Below, one piece after another: positions 22,692 to 34,222 of a stretch of DNA of 64,000 bases (position 1 is the first letter of the stretch; every line of letters begins with the position of its first letter). Made by a program: the position numbers and the translations under genes. The notes under the pieces are model-generated. The model saw only the letters and a list, made by a program, of their open reading frames with translations. It was not told the DNA's origin and ran no database searches. The DNA lies in NCBI GenBank assembly GCA_035048495.1, contig CM068544.1:8550138-8614137 (forward strand). The letters are read 5' to 3'. This DNA comes from Euptelea pleiosperma. Its lineage: Eukaryota > Streptophyta > Magnoliopsida > Ranunculales > Eupteleaceae.

Positions 22692-24034
22692 TAAAAAGTC
22701 TCGGTTATCAAATCCTAGGAATACTTAGTTCTTCGGTAAATATATGTATTGTTGTGCCTCGAATCCCCTGAAGACTGAAGCATCAAAAATCAAGTGGACT
22801 TCAACAAAATAAAAGAAGGATTAAAGCTGAAGAAAAGACAACCCGAGTATTCAAGATCAACTGAAGACAAAGTCAAGATTCTCAAGTACAACTAAAAATA
22901 GTCAAATGATCAAGCTCAACTAAAGTCAAAAGCTCAGTACGTTCTCACTCAACGTTCAACTATGAAGAAACTCGTGTTGCGGTTACTTACGCAAATCTGA
23001 GGGTAAAACCGCGCATTGCCAGCAGATATTGTTATACCCTAGATGGTTAAATTTTGGTTAGGGTTTGTGTTTGTGATGAGAAAAGAAATTCTCAGAATTT
23101 AGGTAGCATTCGACTATGGACAAAACTGTCCGGCCGACCGGCTCATTTGTAATGCGATTAAAAGCGCATTTTGGTCCTTCAAAAGGCTATATTCGGTACT
23201 GTTCTAGCAAAGGGAGACCTGCTTATAAATAAGAGCCTTCTCCCTTTAATAGAATGAACCCAATAAAGAGATCTCTACTTTACTTTACTTGATTATCATT
23301 TTTTAAGTCCAGAGATCTGAAATTTGTGAGAGCTTCACCAAATCAAAGCTGAGAATTCGTTGTGAAGTCTCTAAGTGTTTGGAAGAGATTAATTGGTATT
23401 GTTAGTCTGCAAGAATCAGGATTACTCTTGGCAGAGCGTCTCTTGGGCAAATTCTTCTCCAAAAGATTTTCCATTTAATTGTATTCATGGAGAAGTAAGC
23501 GTTTCTATAAACCAATACCTTGTTGATAGAATTCGATATTTGTGAACACTATTATTTTGTGATTGGTAGATGAGTGTGGACTCATCTAACTGAGTTGTGG
23601 ATTGTAGATCCAAGATAAAAGAAATTCTCTAAATAGACTACTGGCCTAGGCTGACTCTCTTGATGAGCGAAAAGTGATTCTCGTTAGATTGAAACTAAGT
23701 GTAATCTTAGTTGGTTGATTATTTATTTCGATTGGAAATGTTGTAATGCATGATTGAAATAATATAATACTACTCGTGGTGAGTATTGGACAGTGGACGT
23801 AGTAGGTGCAGAGTTACCGAACCACTATAAACCTGAGTCTCGTGTGATTGTGAATGTTTGCATAATTGTTTATCAATTTATGCTTCTGTTGATAATTAAT
23901 ATATTAATTGTTTGATCCTTTTCCGCCTTGTGTGATAAATAATTTTTTAATCCATAAAGAATTCACAGAGGAATTAAAAATTGTCCTATTCACCCCCCTC
24001 TATGACTTAACCTGGTAATTAAAAGGGAATTTCA
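22692..24034 (+). repeat. 3' LTR, 1,343 bp
   Basis: Aligns along its length with 15294-16719. Its first dinucleotide is TA instead of TG, a G-to-A change that would damage the end used by integrase. It lacks 79 bp, including two GGTCGACC motifs of the 5' LTR. TATA box at 23224-23231. It ends GGAATTTCA and is followed by CTTGT. Confidence 0.93.
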
Positions 24035-24473
24035 CTTGTTCCAGCTCTACGATCATCTGGCTTTGCCCGTACATGACTTCTATCTTTTATCCTAACCTGT
24101 TGGCTCTTTAAGCTGTACTAGAAGAATTGTGGTTGATCGTGGGCCCACTAGTCCTTGAGAATCGCCCTATAGGGTCTCCAACAAGTGAAAAAGTGCGTAA
24201 TGAGATTCAACTAAAACGGCTTGATATTTGACTATCCAAAATACGTATATTTCATGCAAATAGTCGATTTTCGTTTCGTTTAAAAAATACATTCTACGCA
24301 ATGAAAAAAACTATTACGTGGAAAAGTCAACGAAAAGACAAGTTTCACGTAGGAGAATACAACATCGCTATAAGAATAATGGCTTAAAATAAGTACTTTT
24401 GAGCGAAGATCAAATATACACCACAATCATGACTGTTCATCTATTTTGGTGTGTTCGTCACAATCTCACAACT
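24035..24473. other. inter-element DNA with a Ulp1-like fragment
   Basis: 24035-24039 is the right CTTGT target duplication. 24420-24476 matches 11548-11603 almost base for base (TTTTGGTGTGTTCGTCACAA core), a scrap of the Ulp1-like element. The rest is unassigned. The pararetrovirus begins at the end of this scrap. Confidence 0.65.
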
Positions 24474-26438
24474 GTGATATGGATAGATGCAAGAATGAAC
24501 TGTGACATGGATACGAGACTGAATTAATACAAACACGGTTGCTCTAAATGAGGATGCTTTGATACTAATATGGGGCATTAATACGGCTAATAGACAATAA
24601 TACTAAGAATGCATGAGGATAATAACAGAATGTTCTAAACATACGCAATGCGGCTGATGCAGAAAATAAGTGTTAACAATACACATAATCACACTAATAT
24701 ATAAATAAAAGATCTTACAGGAGTTCGAACACTCGGATACTTACTTGGCTGAGCCAAATCTTACTCGCTTACATTGAATTAGGAGCTTACAAAACTTCAA
24801 CTCTTAGTTTACTTCCTTCCCAAGTTCTACCTAAAGCTTATATGGGGTAGTTTTTAATAGGCATTAGACTTCAAATATTACAAAACAAAATATATAAAGA
24901 TAAACATCCACCGACAAAATAGAAAAAGTACTACAGTAACAAACAGTGGTAGTTAGTGACTTATTAAACAGTTCTTGAGATTCGCTTGCGAATATTACAC
25001 TGAAAGGTATAGATACGACAAATCTTTTTTGTCATCATTAGCTTTTAGTCAAATCCTCGTCGAAATTGTTATCCGAATCTTAACTGTTTGGAGATCCGAT
25101 ATATCAGTATTCAACATTGTTGTCGCTTTTGTAATCTTCTTCTTAATCTGTGTTCCAAGGATTGTTTTCAGAATAACTGGGCCATGAGAATGATGGAAGA
25201 GTCAGGTTGTTCAATTTCACTTGGGTATACCGAAAAATATTAATTTGCCAGAAAGATTGATGAAAAATTGGACATGAATTGGGTGAGGTCTCAGCAGGAA
25301 GGGGAGTGCAAGAAGAGGTGCTCATGATTTTGTTCTGGAGAGAATCTTGTCGGAAGTGGACATTGATTTTGAGGACTTTAATGGATGAAGTAGGAGCGTC
25401 TTTTAGCCAAAATCAGCACTCTATTTTGATAGGTGGGAACCAAGGTTCTGGTTGAAATAGACAGAGAAATTTGGCCAAGAATTTAGTCCATTGAGACTGA
25501 ATGAGGATGTTTTGTTCCGGATGATTGCCATGTGGTATTGAGAACAGATGTATCAAAGCCAAACGTAACTTCTTTCAGAAATGCCAGAAATGTTGAAGTC
25601 TATCAGAATGAGCCAATCATGATGGTGCATCGGCTAGTAGTGGAGGAGTGTGTTCATAGAACGCATCAAACGTATGGTCGGTAATGTTTACTTTGTACAT
25701 TTGAAGAACTATCTGTGAAACATTTCTGCTTAGAGTTCGGAGGGAAGCCGTTGGATTTGTTGCTTTAGTTCTTCAGAATAGTTGAGTGGATTGAAGGACA
25801 TACGATAGGGATGCCATGGGCGGTGATTTTCGATCTCATTCCAATTGATGAAACCGACAGTGTTTTTTCTGCTGAAGAGAGAAGAATTGAAATTCTGTGA
25901 GGACAGTTTTGCAGAATGGAATGTGATTTTTCCTGAATCAGGAGAAAATGTTGGTTGTGAATTAGATGGTTGTGGGTTGGATGGACACATTGTTAAAAAT
26001 TTATAAATGAGATTTTTCAATGAAACTTGTGATGAGACATTCGGCTTATGATGAAGATGATTGGATAGTAGTCCATGGTTGCTTCTTTGGCAAGGTTTGA
26101 TTCTTTTTTGTATGACACATGTTGGTAACATAGTTCGTGGGTCCAAGGTCAATAATAAGTAGTTTGTTAACAAGATGTGGGTTATTGATTTGGATACGGG
26201 TTTGTGACCATGGAAGAAAATGGGCTTTGTAGGAAAGTCCATTGGGGGTCCATTCGAGATGTTGGATCCGATGGAGAATATCAACTATTTTCCTTAAAGG
26301 GGGTCAACCGAGAACTTTGTGGGTTATGGTGAGATTAGGAAATATCCAGATAGAGATGGAGAGACTGATCTTGTCTATGAAACAGGTGTGGCCATTGACG
26401 GCTCGAAATTCTTGATTAAAGAGTTTCCAGTGGGTTGG
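24474..26438 (-). repeat. inverted partial pararetrovirus copy
   Basis: Matches the reverse complement of about 30655-32805 throughout, for example at the protease C-terminal part (26437-26250) and the promoter/leader (24860-24600). One minus frame is open for 184 residues (26284-25730). It continues about 190 bp further into the leader than the plus copy does, past a primer-like site. The two copies have diverged by many substitutions and indels. Confidence 0.85.
24553..24571 (-). promoter_or_regulatory. tRNA-Met primer-like site of the pararetrovirus
   Basis: On the minus strand TTAGTATCAAAGC resembles the TGGTATCAGAGC primer site of this virus family, with two changes at its start. It lies in the leader downstream of the TATA-like site at about 24860-24852. 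Confidence 0.5.
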
Positions 26439-26867
26439 AGCATCCTCATTTAGAGCATCCGTGTTTGTGTTAGTTCAGTCTTGCATCCATGTCACAGTTC
26501 ATTCTTGTATCCATCCATATCACAGTTGGTATCACTGCATTCAAAACTGTCTACCCAGAAACCCTTACCCAGTAGGCTCTATCATGTGTTGTGATTAGTG
26601 TGTTCTATCCTGTGCCATGACCAGTATGCTCTACAATTGCGACCTCGAGTCGATCCTCTGCATCAGAAAACTTGGTGTTTAAGGATATCAGAAAACTCGG
26701 TGTTTAGGGATAACTAAAAACAAGGAACCAGTTTCTTCTTGATTAAGTCTGTTTGAAAGAGACAAAGCATCTCCGAGTTTCGACGAAGAGAAGTCCAGGA
26801 GGGACGTGTTACCCCCACCTTTGGTAGGAGAAAGAGTATCTAACGCAAACAGAAAGAACCATTAAAA
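26438..26867 (+). other. pararetrovirus leader, plus copy
   Basis: Begins AGCATCCTCATTTAGAGC, the sequence that in the minus copy follows the primer-like site. It matches the minus copy at 24556-24474 and then continues alone to the movement gene. No long frame. Confidence 0.7.
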
Positions 26868-27765
26868 ATGAAAACCAGTTCATCTTCAGAAAAGATACTC
26901 ATACCAAACACACCACCTGCATCCTCATTTAGTTCATCATCATCATCCAAGTTTAGATCTGCATCTTCATCTAAGTTAGATTCATTATATGAAATAGAAT
27001 ATCTCCATGAGTCGTCCAAAATCCCAGTTACTAAGTACCCTGTTGTCAACCCATTTAGTGTCTATAGTCATTCTCAAAACTCATTCCAAGAAACCATAAA
27101 AAGATTGATCTCCCCATCTGCTCCATGCATGAAAGAATACATTATGGCCTTAAATTTCAGACATCCGATCTACGCCACAGAAGCAAAAACCTTCACCATT
27201 CCACAGTTTCCTGTACATCTTCATCCATCTTGGTTAAAGCAATGACTCACACATGTACACTTTAGTGCTATCAAGCTAGCACTCACATTTCATGATAGAA
27301 AAGCTCTTCCAGTTACTTCCAGGATCGCGTTACTTACACCTGATTCAAAGAGTACTAGCATGCAAACATTGCCACAGTCCAAACAACACTGAACGCTAGA
27401 ACGGTCTTCCTGACTTTTTTTCCAAACTTCAATCTCCACGTCAGACCCAAATCTCTTTGATGCCTTTAAAGTCCAAGTTCAGATCACAGGAGCACCACAA
27501 ATAGCTACATCCATTGCAGCTACCCTCCAATATCAGAAGGCTTTCCGTGTCCAAAACCATAGACTCGATCTTCCCCTTTCCCGTTTCTAACAAAAGGACA
27601 AAGCAATCTTCCTCACAATCGACAACAATCAAGTGCCACACTGCACGTTTATTCCACGACAACTCACTCACAGCTTTGCTTCCAGAAAAATGGCTAACAA
27701 ACTATGAAAAGCTTCATGAAGAAGTCCAGCAAATACAATCAGACCAATCTATCTTCATCTGAAGA
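26868..27765 (+). pseudogene. pararetrovirus movement protein region
   Basis: The ATG at 26868 opens a Ser-rich start, then a frame of 125 residues to 27245. Beyond the stop, blocks typical of the caulimovirid movement protein (tubule-forming 30K superfamily) follow in shifting frames to about 27765. They include an LALTFH element soon after the stop and a VQNH element near 27550. The intact family member moves virions or genomes through plasmodesmata. Several frameshifts and stops leave no complete protein. Confidence 0.75.
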
Positions 27766-28540
27766 CGAGATGTTACTTTCGAAACAGTATTTCAACCTCC
27801 ACGATCATCAGTATCTAGTTGCTCATCGTCATCCCCATTCACAACTCAGTTACCAGAACTACAGATGATCCAAGCTCAATCAGATTCTCCATTCCTTCCG
27901 ATTCCTATCGTTGGAATTTCATAAATAGGCTTTCTGATCTATCAAGTCAAACGATCAGACGGTCACATATGGTGGGACATATGTGATTGCCCCCCAGTTG
28001 TTCATCAGATATATTTTTGATCGAAGAATCTCCAAAGCCCAAACGCAAATCGTCTCAACAAATTCTTGCAGAACGATATGCATCCGGAGATCCAGAAATT
28101 GGTCTTCTTGGCGAGCAAATTTGATTACTATGTCCTTTATCCAAAGAAAAAAGAAAAGGCAAAGCATCCTTCAAAGCCCCCAGAAGCCTCCAAATCAACA
28201 ACCTCCATTTATGCCTTACTATCAGAAAACTCTAGCCTTCTTTGCAAAAGAACTAGAAAAGGCAAAGTCCCCTGTTATTTCCCATTCAATCCAAAAGCAG
28301 CATTCTGCTCTCCTAGAAATCAACATGCACGAACCTTCGGCATCCCGATCGCCCAAATCTGACACATCATTCCCTTGCTCAAAAGATTTTGATCTTCCTC
28401 AGCAAAACACAAAACATATATGGAAATCAAGAATCCTTCAGGATCTCTTCCTAATGGAACTCCCCGAAGAATCTCAGCAGCAGAAGCAGCTCTCAATTGG
28501 CAAGCATAAAACGCAGTTGCTCAGAGCAAAGTTCTCTCTC
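27766..28540 (+). pseudogene. region between movement and coat proteins
   Basis: The plus frame 27983-28549 is open for 188 residues and is Lys/Gln/Ser/Pro-rich without a recognised domain. It likely belongs to the disordered part of the polyprotein upstream of coat, in a frame shifted from its neighbours. Minus frames here are shadows. Confidence 0.5.
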
Positions 28541-30060
28541 AAATTTTGAAAAATCAGCAAAATCAGGTAGCAGAAGCACATAAATATGCACAATCCACAG
28601 CAGAAATCCTTGAAGCTCACATTGCTCGACTTGATAAAGAACTCTACCGCATTGCTACAATGGTAAAAGATTCCCAACAAGCAAGCCGCCTCATTGCGAA
28701 AAGAAAGTGAAAAACAGTCTCTTGAAAATCAACTCAGATCCATTCAAGAACAACAAAGGCGTCCAATCTCCTCTATCTTTGGTTCAGACAGCACTTCGAC
28801 CATTTCCTCTTTTCCATCCTACATGAATCCAGGCCCTCTGCCTTATCGACCATCAATTTTCCCACAACCTCTCAACTTTCACCCTTACCAGGACAGCCCA
28901 TTCAAAGATCCAATTCCAAGAGCAAAACCTAAGCCCAAGATAAAAACAACGCAACCTCAATCTGCTCCATCAACACCTTCATCATCCAGAACTTCAACTT
29001 CCTCATCAAAACAACAAGAGTCTCAACATCAACATCAATCTCCTCAACCAACAAGAACAAAACCACCAACGTTTGACCCTCTAGACCAATACCAATTGAC
29101 CTCATCACAACTCACACCAGACATTCTCCCCACAGAAGAACCCAATCATATCTCTTCCTTTCTCAAATCCATATCTCTCACTCCCAACCCTAAGATACAA
29201 GTCCACTACTCCTCGAACAAAGACAACTCTCTTTCTAAGACCAACACTGAAGAAAACAACAATCGTCCCAATCTTCCCCCATTGTTCATGCACAAACAAG
29301 AACAATCAAATGTCGTTGACCCTGCCGACGAATTCGAAGAAGCTCCACCTCCTGATCCTCCAGATCCACAGCAATATTTCCCAGAACAGTAGGATCACCA
29401 AAAAATGTTCACGATTGATGATGTTCCGCTAGACAAATGGCGCGACAAGTTCTATGAAATTTACTCATGGTGTTCAACAAAACTTCAAGTTCCTGGTTCC
29501 ACACTCTAACTCTTGAAAAACTTGTTTCAAAATTCGGTGGCAGACTACGTGATTGGTGGAATAGTCTCCAAGCATACATACAAATGCAAGCAGTCGAAGT
29601 TCGAACACTTGACGAATTCATCACCCAGCTCTACCATGAATTTTTGGGATCACCCAATAACCATGTCAATACGGCTCGTTAAGAATATGTCAAAATGAAA
29701 GTTTGTTCTTTCAAGCACAAAGATCTGCAAAAATATTACGAACATATATCCAAGCAATATTATGTTCCTAATGGAATCGATGACGTCAATCTGAAACATA
29801 TCTACATCCAGTCTCTACTAGAACCCCTTGGTGAAGAAACTACCAAGGTCCTTACAGCAAAAGGCATGACATTGCAAAATGCCAATCTTGGCGAAATCTA
29901 TCAAGACAGTCTCATAACTCTCGACAACTTTTGCAACCAGTCCAAGTTCCTCAACAGAACCAAAAAATGGGTAAGAAAATTAGCAAAGCATGCGACAGAA
30001 AAGACGTCCAAATCAAATGTTCAAATCACAAAGACTGTGATTGTGGACCATTCACGATGA
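28541..30060 (+). pseudogene. pararetrovirus coat protein region
   Basis: 28560-28780 encodes a heptad-rich coiled coil (EILEAHIARLDKEL). 28694-29392 is open: Pro/Ser/Gln-rich, with the acidic C-terminus DEFEEAPPPDPPDP. 29409-29690 holds the conserved coat core in two frames. 29695-30060 continues it with GIDDVNLKHIYIQSL, the block before the zinc knuckle in this family. A frame change near 29510 and stops near 29392 and 29682 break it. The 5' part is duplicated at 32810-33577. Confidence 0.8.
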
Positions 30061-30450
30061 AGAAGAAGAAACACTTTCAGCAATAACAGTCTAATGAGAA
30101 ACCCTCTCGGTTCAAAAAGAAGAAAAATTGGCATTTTCTACGCAAGCAACCATTTCGACTTAGACCAGCAACAAACCAGACAAGTGTTACATTTGTCAAC
30201 AACCAGGTCACTTTGCAAAAAATTGTCCTAACAAGAAAAAGCGTGTTGACACTTTTCAGCGCATCTCGGCAATTGTCAACAAAAACATTTCGGATCTCGA
30301 TGAAGAATATATGCCTGAATCCCTTCTTGATATTGGTTATACCGATACAGAAGAAGATTCTGACAGTTACTCAGATGAGCAGTCTGAAACTATGGATATT
30401 TACGAAATTACATTATCGGAAAACCGCTCGATTTCTCAACCAATCTAAAA
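30061..30450 (+). pseudogene. coat C-terminus with CCHC zinc knuckle
   Basis: A CX2CX4HX4C knuckle is complete at 30185-30226 (CYICQQPGHFAKNC), the RNA-binding motif of caulimovirid coat proteins. An acidic stretch with DTEEDSDSYSDEQSE follows to about 30400. Basic residues precede the knuckle. Confidence 0.85.
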
Positions 30451-30519
30451 CCGTCCAACCCTTCAAATGTCATTCCCGTATCCAACCAACATGTTATACC
30501 CCCAGAACCACCAGACATC

Positions 30520-30920
30520 CAGTTCTCTCATCATCAACCCGTACCCATTGCCCAAGTCACCCTATACCTAGAACCATATTCCAAACCCATATCAATCATT
30601 GCCCTCTTTGACACAAACGCAACAGCTACCATTCTCAACCCACAAATCCTTCCTCCAACCCACCGGAAAACCTTTAATCAAAAATTTCGTACCGCCAATG
30701 GCTACAGTTTTTTATAGACAAGATCAGTCTTCCCATCTCCATCCGAATATTTCTTAACATCACCATAACCCACAAAGTTCCCAGTTGTCCCCTTTTAGGA
30801 AAAGATTTGATATTCTCAATTAGATCCAACATCTCAAATGGACCCCCTATGAACTTTCCTACAAAACCCATTTCCTTCCATGGTAACAAACCCATACCCA
30901 AATCCATAACCCACGCCTTG
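30520..30920 (+). pseudogene. pararetrovirus aspartic protease region
   Basis: The active-site context ALFDTNATATILNP lies at about 30601-30642; the usual DTG has become DTN, which would kill catalysis. The protease fold continues through FRTANG and a GKDL block (about 30800), after a frame change near 30715. Reverse transcriptase normally follows, but beyond about 30920 I cannot recognise it. The 3' part of this segment is present in inverted form at 26437-26200. Confidence 0.7.
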
Positions 30921-32530
30921 TTAACAAACCACTCATTATTGACCTTGGACCCACAGACCATGTAACCAACATGTGTCACCCAATCTAGAACCAAACCCTT
31001 ACCAAAGATGCAACCATAGACCACTACCCCATCATCCTCGTCATTAAACACATGTCTCCTCAAAAGAAGAAAAAACAAATAAAAACAAGTCAAATGTCTC
31101 CTCATGCGAAGAATAAACAAATAAAAACAAGTCAAATGTCTCCTCATGCGAAGAATAAACAAAAACCACAAAAAATAAGAACATCCAATCCCGCTTTTTG
31201 CTACCCATGCCTTGTCTCACTCATGATCTTTTCCATATCCAACCCACTATTCATTTTCTTCCCAAATAGACACATGCAATCTGTATCTTGAAAAATCAAC
31301 AGAAGAAAATCACTCGTCAAGCACACTTGCTGTTTCACCTCAAATCACTCTAGCAAAGATCATTGCTTTATCACTCCATTTACAAGAAAATGACTCAAAT
31401 CATTAAGTTTTCTAGAAAAATCTCATCTATAAATTTTCAACAATGTGCCCATCCAACTTACAACCATCCAAACCAACATTTCCTCCTGATCCAAGAAAAA
31501 TCACCTTCCATTTTGCAAAAATGTCCTCACGGAATTCTAATTCTTTTCAGCAGAAAAATCACTACTAGTTTCATTAATTGGAATAAGATCGAAAATCACC
31601 GCTCATGACATCCTTATTGCATATTCTTAATTCATTCAACTATTTTGAAGAACTAAAGCAACAAATCCAACGGCTCCCTTCCAAACTCCTAGCAGAAATC
31701 TTTCACAGATGATTCTCCAAACGCGCAAAGAAAACATTGACCGACCATATGTTTGATACGTTCTACGAATACACTCCTCCACTACTGGCCGATGCACGAC
31801 TATGATTGGCTCATTCCGATAGATTTCGTCATTCCTGACATTTCTGAAAGAGGTTATGTTTGACTTTGGTACCTTTGCTCTCAATACCACATGGCAATCA
31901 TCCTGAAAAAAAGCATCATCTTTCAATTTTCATGGGCTAAATTCTTGGCCAAATTTCTCTGCCTATTTCAACAAGAACCTTGACTCCCGTCTACCGGAGT
32001 AACGTGCGATTTTGGCTAAAAGGTGCTCATCTTTCATCCATGAAAGTCCTCAAAATCAATGTCCAACTCCGACAAGATTCTCCATAGAATAAAGTCGTGA
32101 TTACCTCTTCCAACACTCCCCATCCCGATGACACATTGCCCAATCAATGTCAAATTTTTCATCAATCATTCTGACAAACTGATATCTTTTGGTATACCCC
32201 AGCGAAATTGAATAACTCAGCTCTTTCGCCATTTTTACGGCCCAGTTATTCTAAAAACAGTCCTTGGAACACAGATAAAGAAGACGCTTACGAAAACGAC
32301 AACGTTGAATACCGATATATTGAATCTTTAAACAATCAAGATTCAGATAACAATTTCAACACGGATTTTTGACTAAAAGCTAAAGATGACGAAAAAAATT
32401 TGGCGTATCCTCACCTTTCGACGTAATATTCATAAGCAAATCTCAAGAACTGTTTAAGAAGTCACTATCAGTCACTATCCACTACTGTTTGTTCATGTTT
32501 ATCACTGTAGCACTTTTTCTATTTAGTCGT
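30921..32530 (+). other. pararetrovirus part without recognised domain
   Basis: Matches the minus copy 26200-24900 but shows no reverse transcriptase or RNase H blocks in any frame I followed. Short frames at 31363-31608 (plus), 30674-31171 and 31636-31926 (minus) are open. The minus ones are conserved in both copies but have no domain I can name. Confidence 0.45.
31052..31164 (+). repeat. 42-bp tandem repeat, about 2.7 copies
   Basis: ATGTCTCCTCATGCGAAGA starts at 31094 and 31136, with a variant at 31052. The unit encodes 14 residues in frame. It is not seen in the inverted copy, so it expanded after the copies separated. Confidence 0.85.
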
Positions 32531-32570
32531 CTTTATGTATTTTTGTTTGTAATATTTGAAGTCCGATACT

Positions 32571-32805
32571 TATAAAAAGCTACCGCATGTAAGCTTTAGG
32601 TAAAAATTGAGAGAAAAGTAAAGTAAAGAGTTAAAGACTTGTAAGCTCCTAGTCCAATGTAAGCAAGTAAGACTTAACTCAAACATGTAAGTGTCCGAGT
32701 GTTCGAAGTCCTATAAGATCTTCCTTTATTTATATATCAGTATGATTATGTGTTAACACATATCTTCCGCATCAGCGGCATATCATCCACATTACACATG
32801 TTTAG
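32571..32805 (+). promoter_or_regulatory. pararetrovirus TATA box and leader start
   Basis: TATAAAAA at 32571-32578, preceded by an AT-rich segment, is conserved as a TATTAAAAA variant in the minus copy. The leader follows until about 32805, where the sequence jumps to a coat fragment. Confidence 0.55.
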
Positions 32806-32809
32806 AAAT

Positions 32810-33577
32810 CTGAACAATCCACAACAGAAATCTTTGAAGCACAAAAACCTATACAATCCACAGCAAAAATTCTTGAAGCTCTCCAAGCTCACATTGCTCG
32901 ACTTGATAAAGAACTCTAATGCATTGCTACAACGGTAAAAGATTCCTAGCTAGCAAGCCACCTCATTACAACAAAAGAAAATGAAAAACGGTCTCTAGAA
33001 AATCAACTCGGATCCATTCAAGAAAACAAAGGCGTCCAATCTCCTCTATCTTTGGCTCACACAATACTTCGTCCATTCCCTCTTTTCCATCCTACATGAA
33101 TCCAGACCCTCCGCCTTATCGAGCATCAATTTTTCCACAACCTCTCAACTTTCACCCTTACCAGAACAATCAATTCAAAGATCTAATTCTAAGAGCAAAA
33201 CCTAAACCCAAGATCAAAACAGCGGAACCACAATCTACTCAATCAACACCTTCATCATCCAGAACTTCAACTCCCTCATCCCAACAACAAGAGTCTCAAC
33301 AACAACCTCCTCAACCAATAAGAACACAACCACCAACGCTTGACCCTCTGGACCAATATCTATTGGCCTCATCACAACTCACACCAGATACTCTCCCCAC
33401 AGAAGAACCCAATCCTATCTCTTCCTTCCTCAGATCCATATCTCTCACTCCCAACCCTGAGATTCAAATCCACTACTCCTCTGACGAAGACAACTCTCAT
33501 TCTAAGACCAACACTGAAGAAAACAACAGTCGTCCCCCATTGTTCATGCACGAACAAGAACAACCAAATGTCGTTTA
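32810..33577 (+). pseudogene. second copy of the coat protein 5' region
   Basis: Corresponds to about 28590-29330 in the main copy with many substitutions. It contains the coiled-coil segment (in two offset partial repeats at 32810-32900) and a frame from 33096 that is Pro/Ser/Gln-rich like the original. It ends abruptly at a short (TA)n run at 33577. Confidence 0.8.
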
Positions 33578-34000
33578 TATATATATATAGTCGTATGCTT
33601 TACATATAACTTGTAGGCAACGTGTGAGATTGAAAACCTATTGATCAAAAGAAAGCATATCTGTGATGAAGGCCCCATAAAATACTAACAAAATCGGTAA
33701 AAAAGATTGATATCGAAGTCCATAGAGGTTAGTATTTATGGCATAAATTGACATCTACAACATATTGCACACAAAAAAAAAAATGAATCAATTTTCCTAA
33801 AAGCATTTCGTCAATTAAATGGTTGAGAACATGGTTCTACTTTTCTATTAATTCATATCTATACCTAAGAGACTCATATCCAAGTCATTCAAATTTCACA
33901 ACATATATAGTTATCTATACTTGTATGAAGAAAATTCAAATATCTTTGGTTTCTGGGGTTTGAAGCCAAAAAAAAGGAAGCTAAGAAAAATTAGATCGCA
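33578..34000. other. unassigned stretch
   Basis: A short (TA)n run, then AT-rich DNA without coding or repeats that I can support. Confidence 0.45.
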
Positions 34001-34008
34001 ATCTCACC
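34001..34008. repeat. 8-bp target duplication of the outer hAT, left
   Basis: ATCTCACC; the right copy at 45503-45510 is ATCTCACT (7 of 8). Confidence 0.8.
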
Positions 34009-34039
34009 CAAGGTTTAAAATTTCATTTCGAATGAACGT

Positions 34040-34222
34040 TTCGTTCAACTGAAAAAATGAAACGAAACATTCACGAAATTTTGAAAAATAGCCGAAACAG
34101 ACGAATTTTTTTCAAATTTTACAAAACATTTCCGAAACATTACGAAATATTCTGAAACATTTCGAAACATTTAGAAACTTTCCGAAACATTACGAAATAT
34201 GTGCGAAATATTACGAAACATT
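34040..34222. repeat. subterminal CGAAACATT repeat array of the outer hAT
   Basis: At least eight variants of CGAAACATT/ACGAAATATT spaced 10-25 bp apart. The other end has the inverse at 45400-45490. Likely transposase binding sites, by analogy with other hAT elements. Confidence 0.7.

Larger units (their letters stand above)
15294..24034 (+). mobile_element. complete Ty1/copia element, SIRE/Maximus-like, non-functional
   Basis: An 8,741-bp element with both LTRs, 5-bp target duplication, primer site, gag, protease, reverse transcriptase, RNase H, an accessory 3' ORF and a polypurine tract. The long LTRs and extra ORF between pol and the 3' LTR are typical of SIRE/Maximus copia elements. Most of the integrase is deleted, gag carries a tandem duplication, and stops are frequent, so it could move only if helped in trans. 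Confidence 0.92.
24474..33577. mobile_element. rearranged endogenous pararetrovirus (Caulimoviridae-like) locus
   Basis: Three pieces. A minus-strand partial copy (24474-26438) runs from within protease to the leader. A plus-strand copy (26438 to about 32805) holds leader, movement, coat, protease, a non-coding or unresolved part, promoter and leader. A second coat fragment (about 32810-33577) is joined to its end. Movement, coat, CCHC and protease regions are recognisable; reverse transcriptase and RNase H are not. Many stops and frameshifts make every gene non-functional. No target duplication or integrase is expected for this group. The genus is unresolved. Confidence 0.8.
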
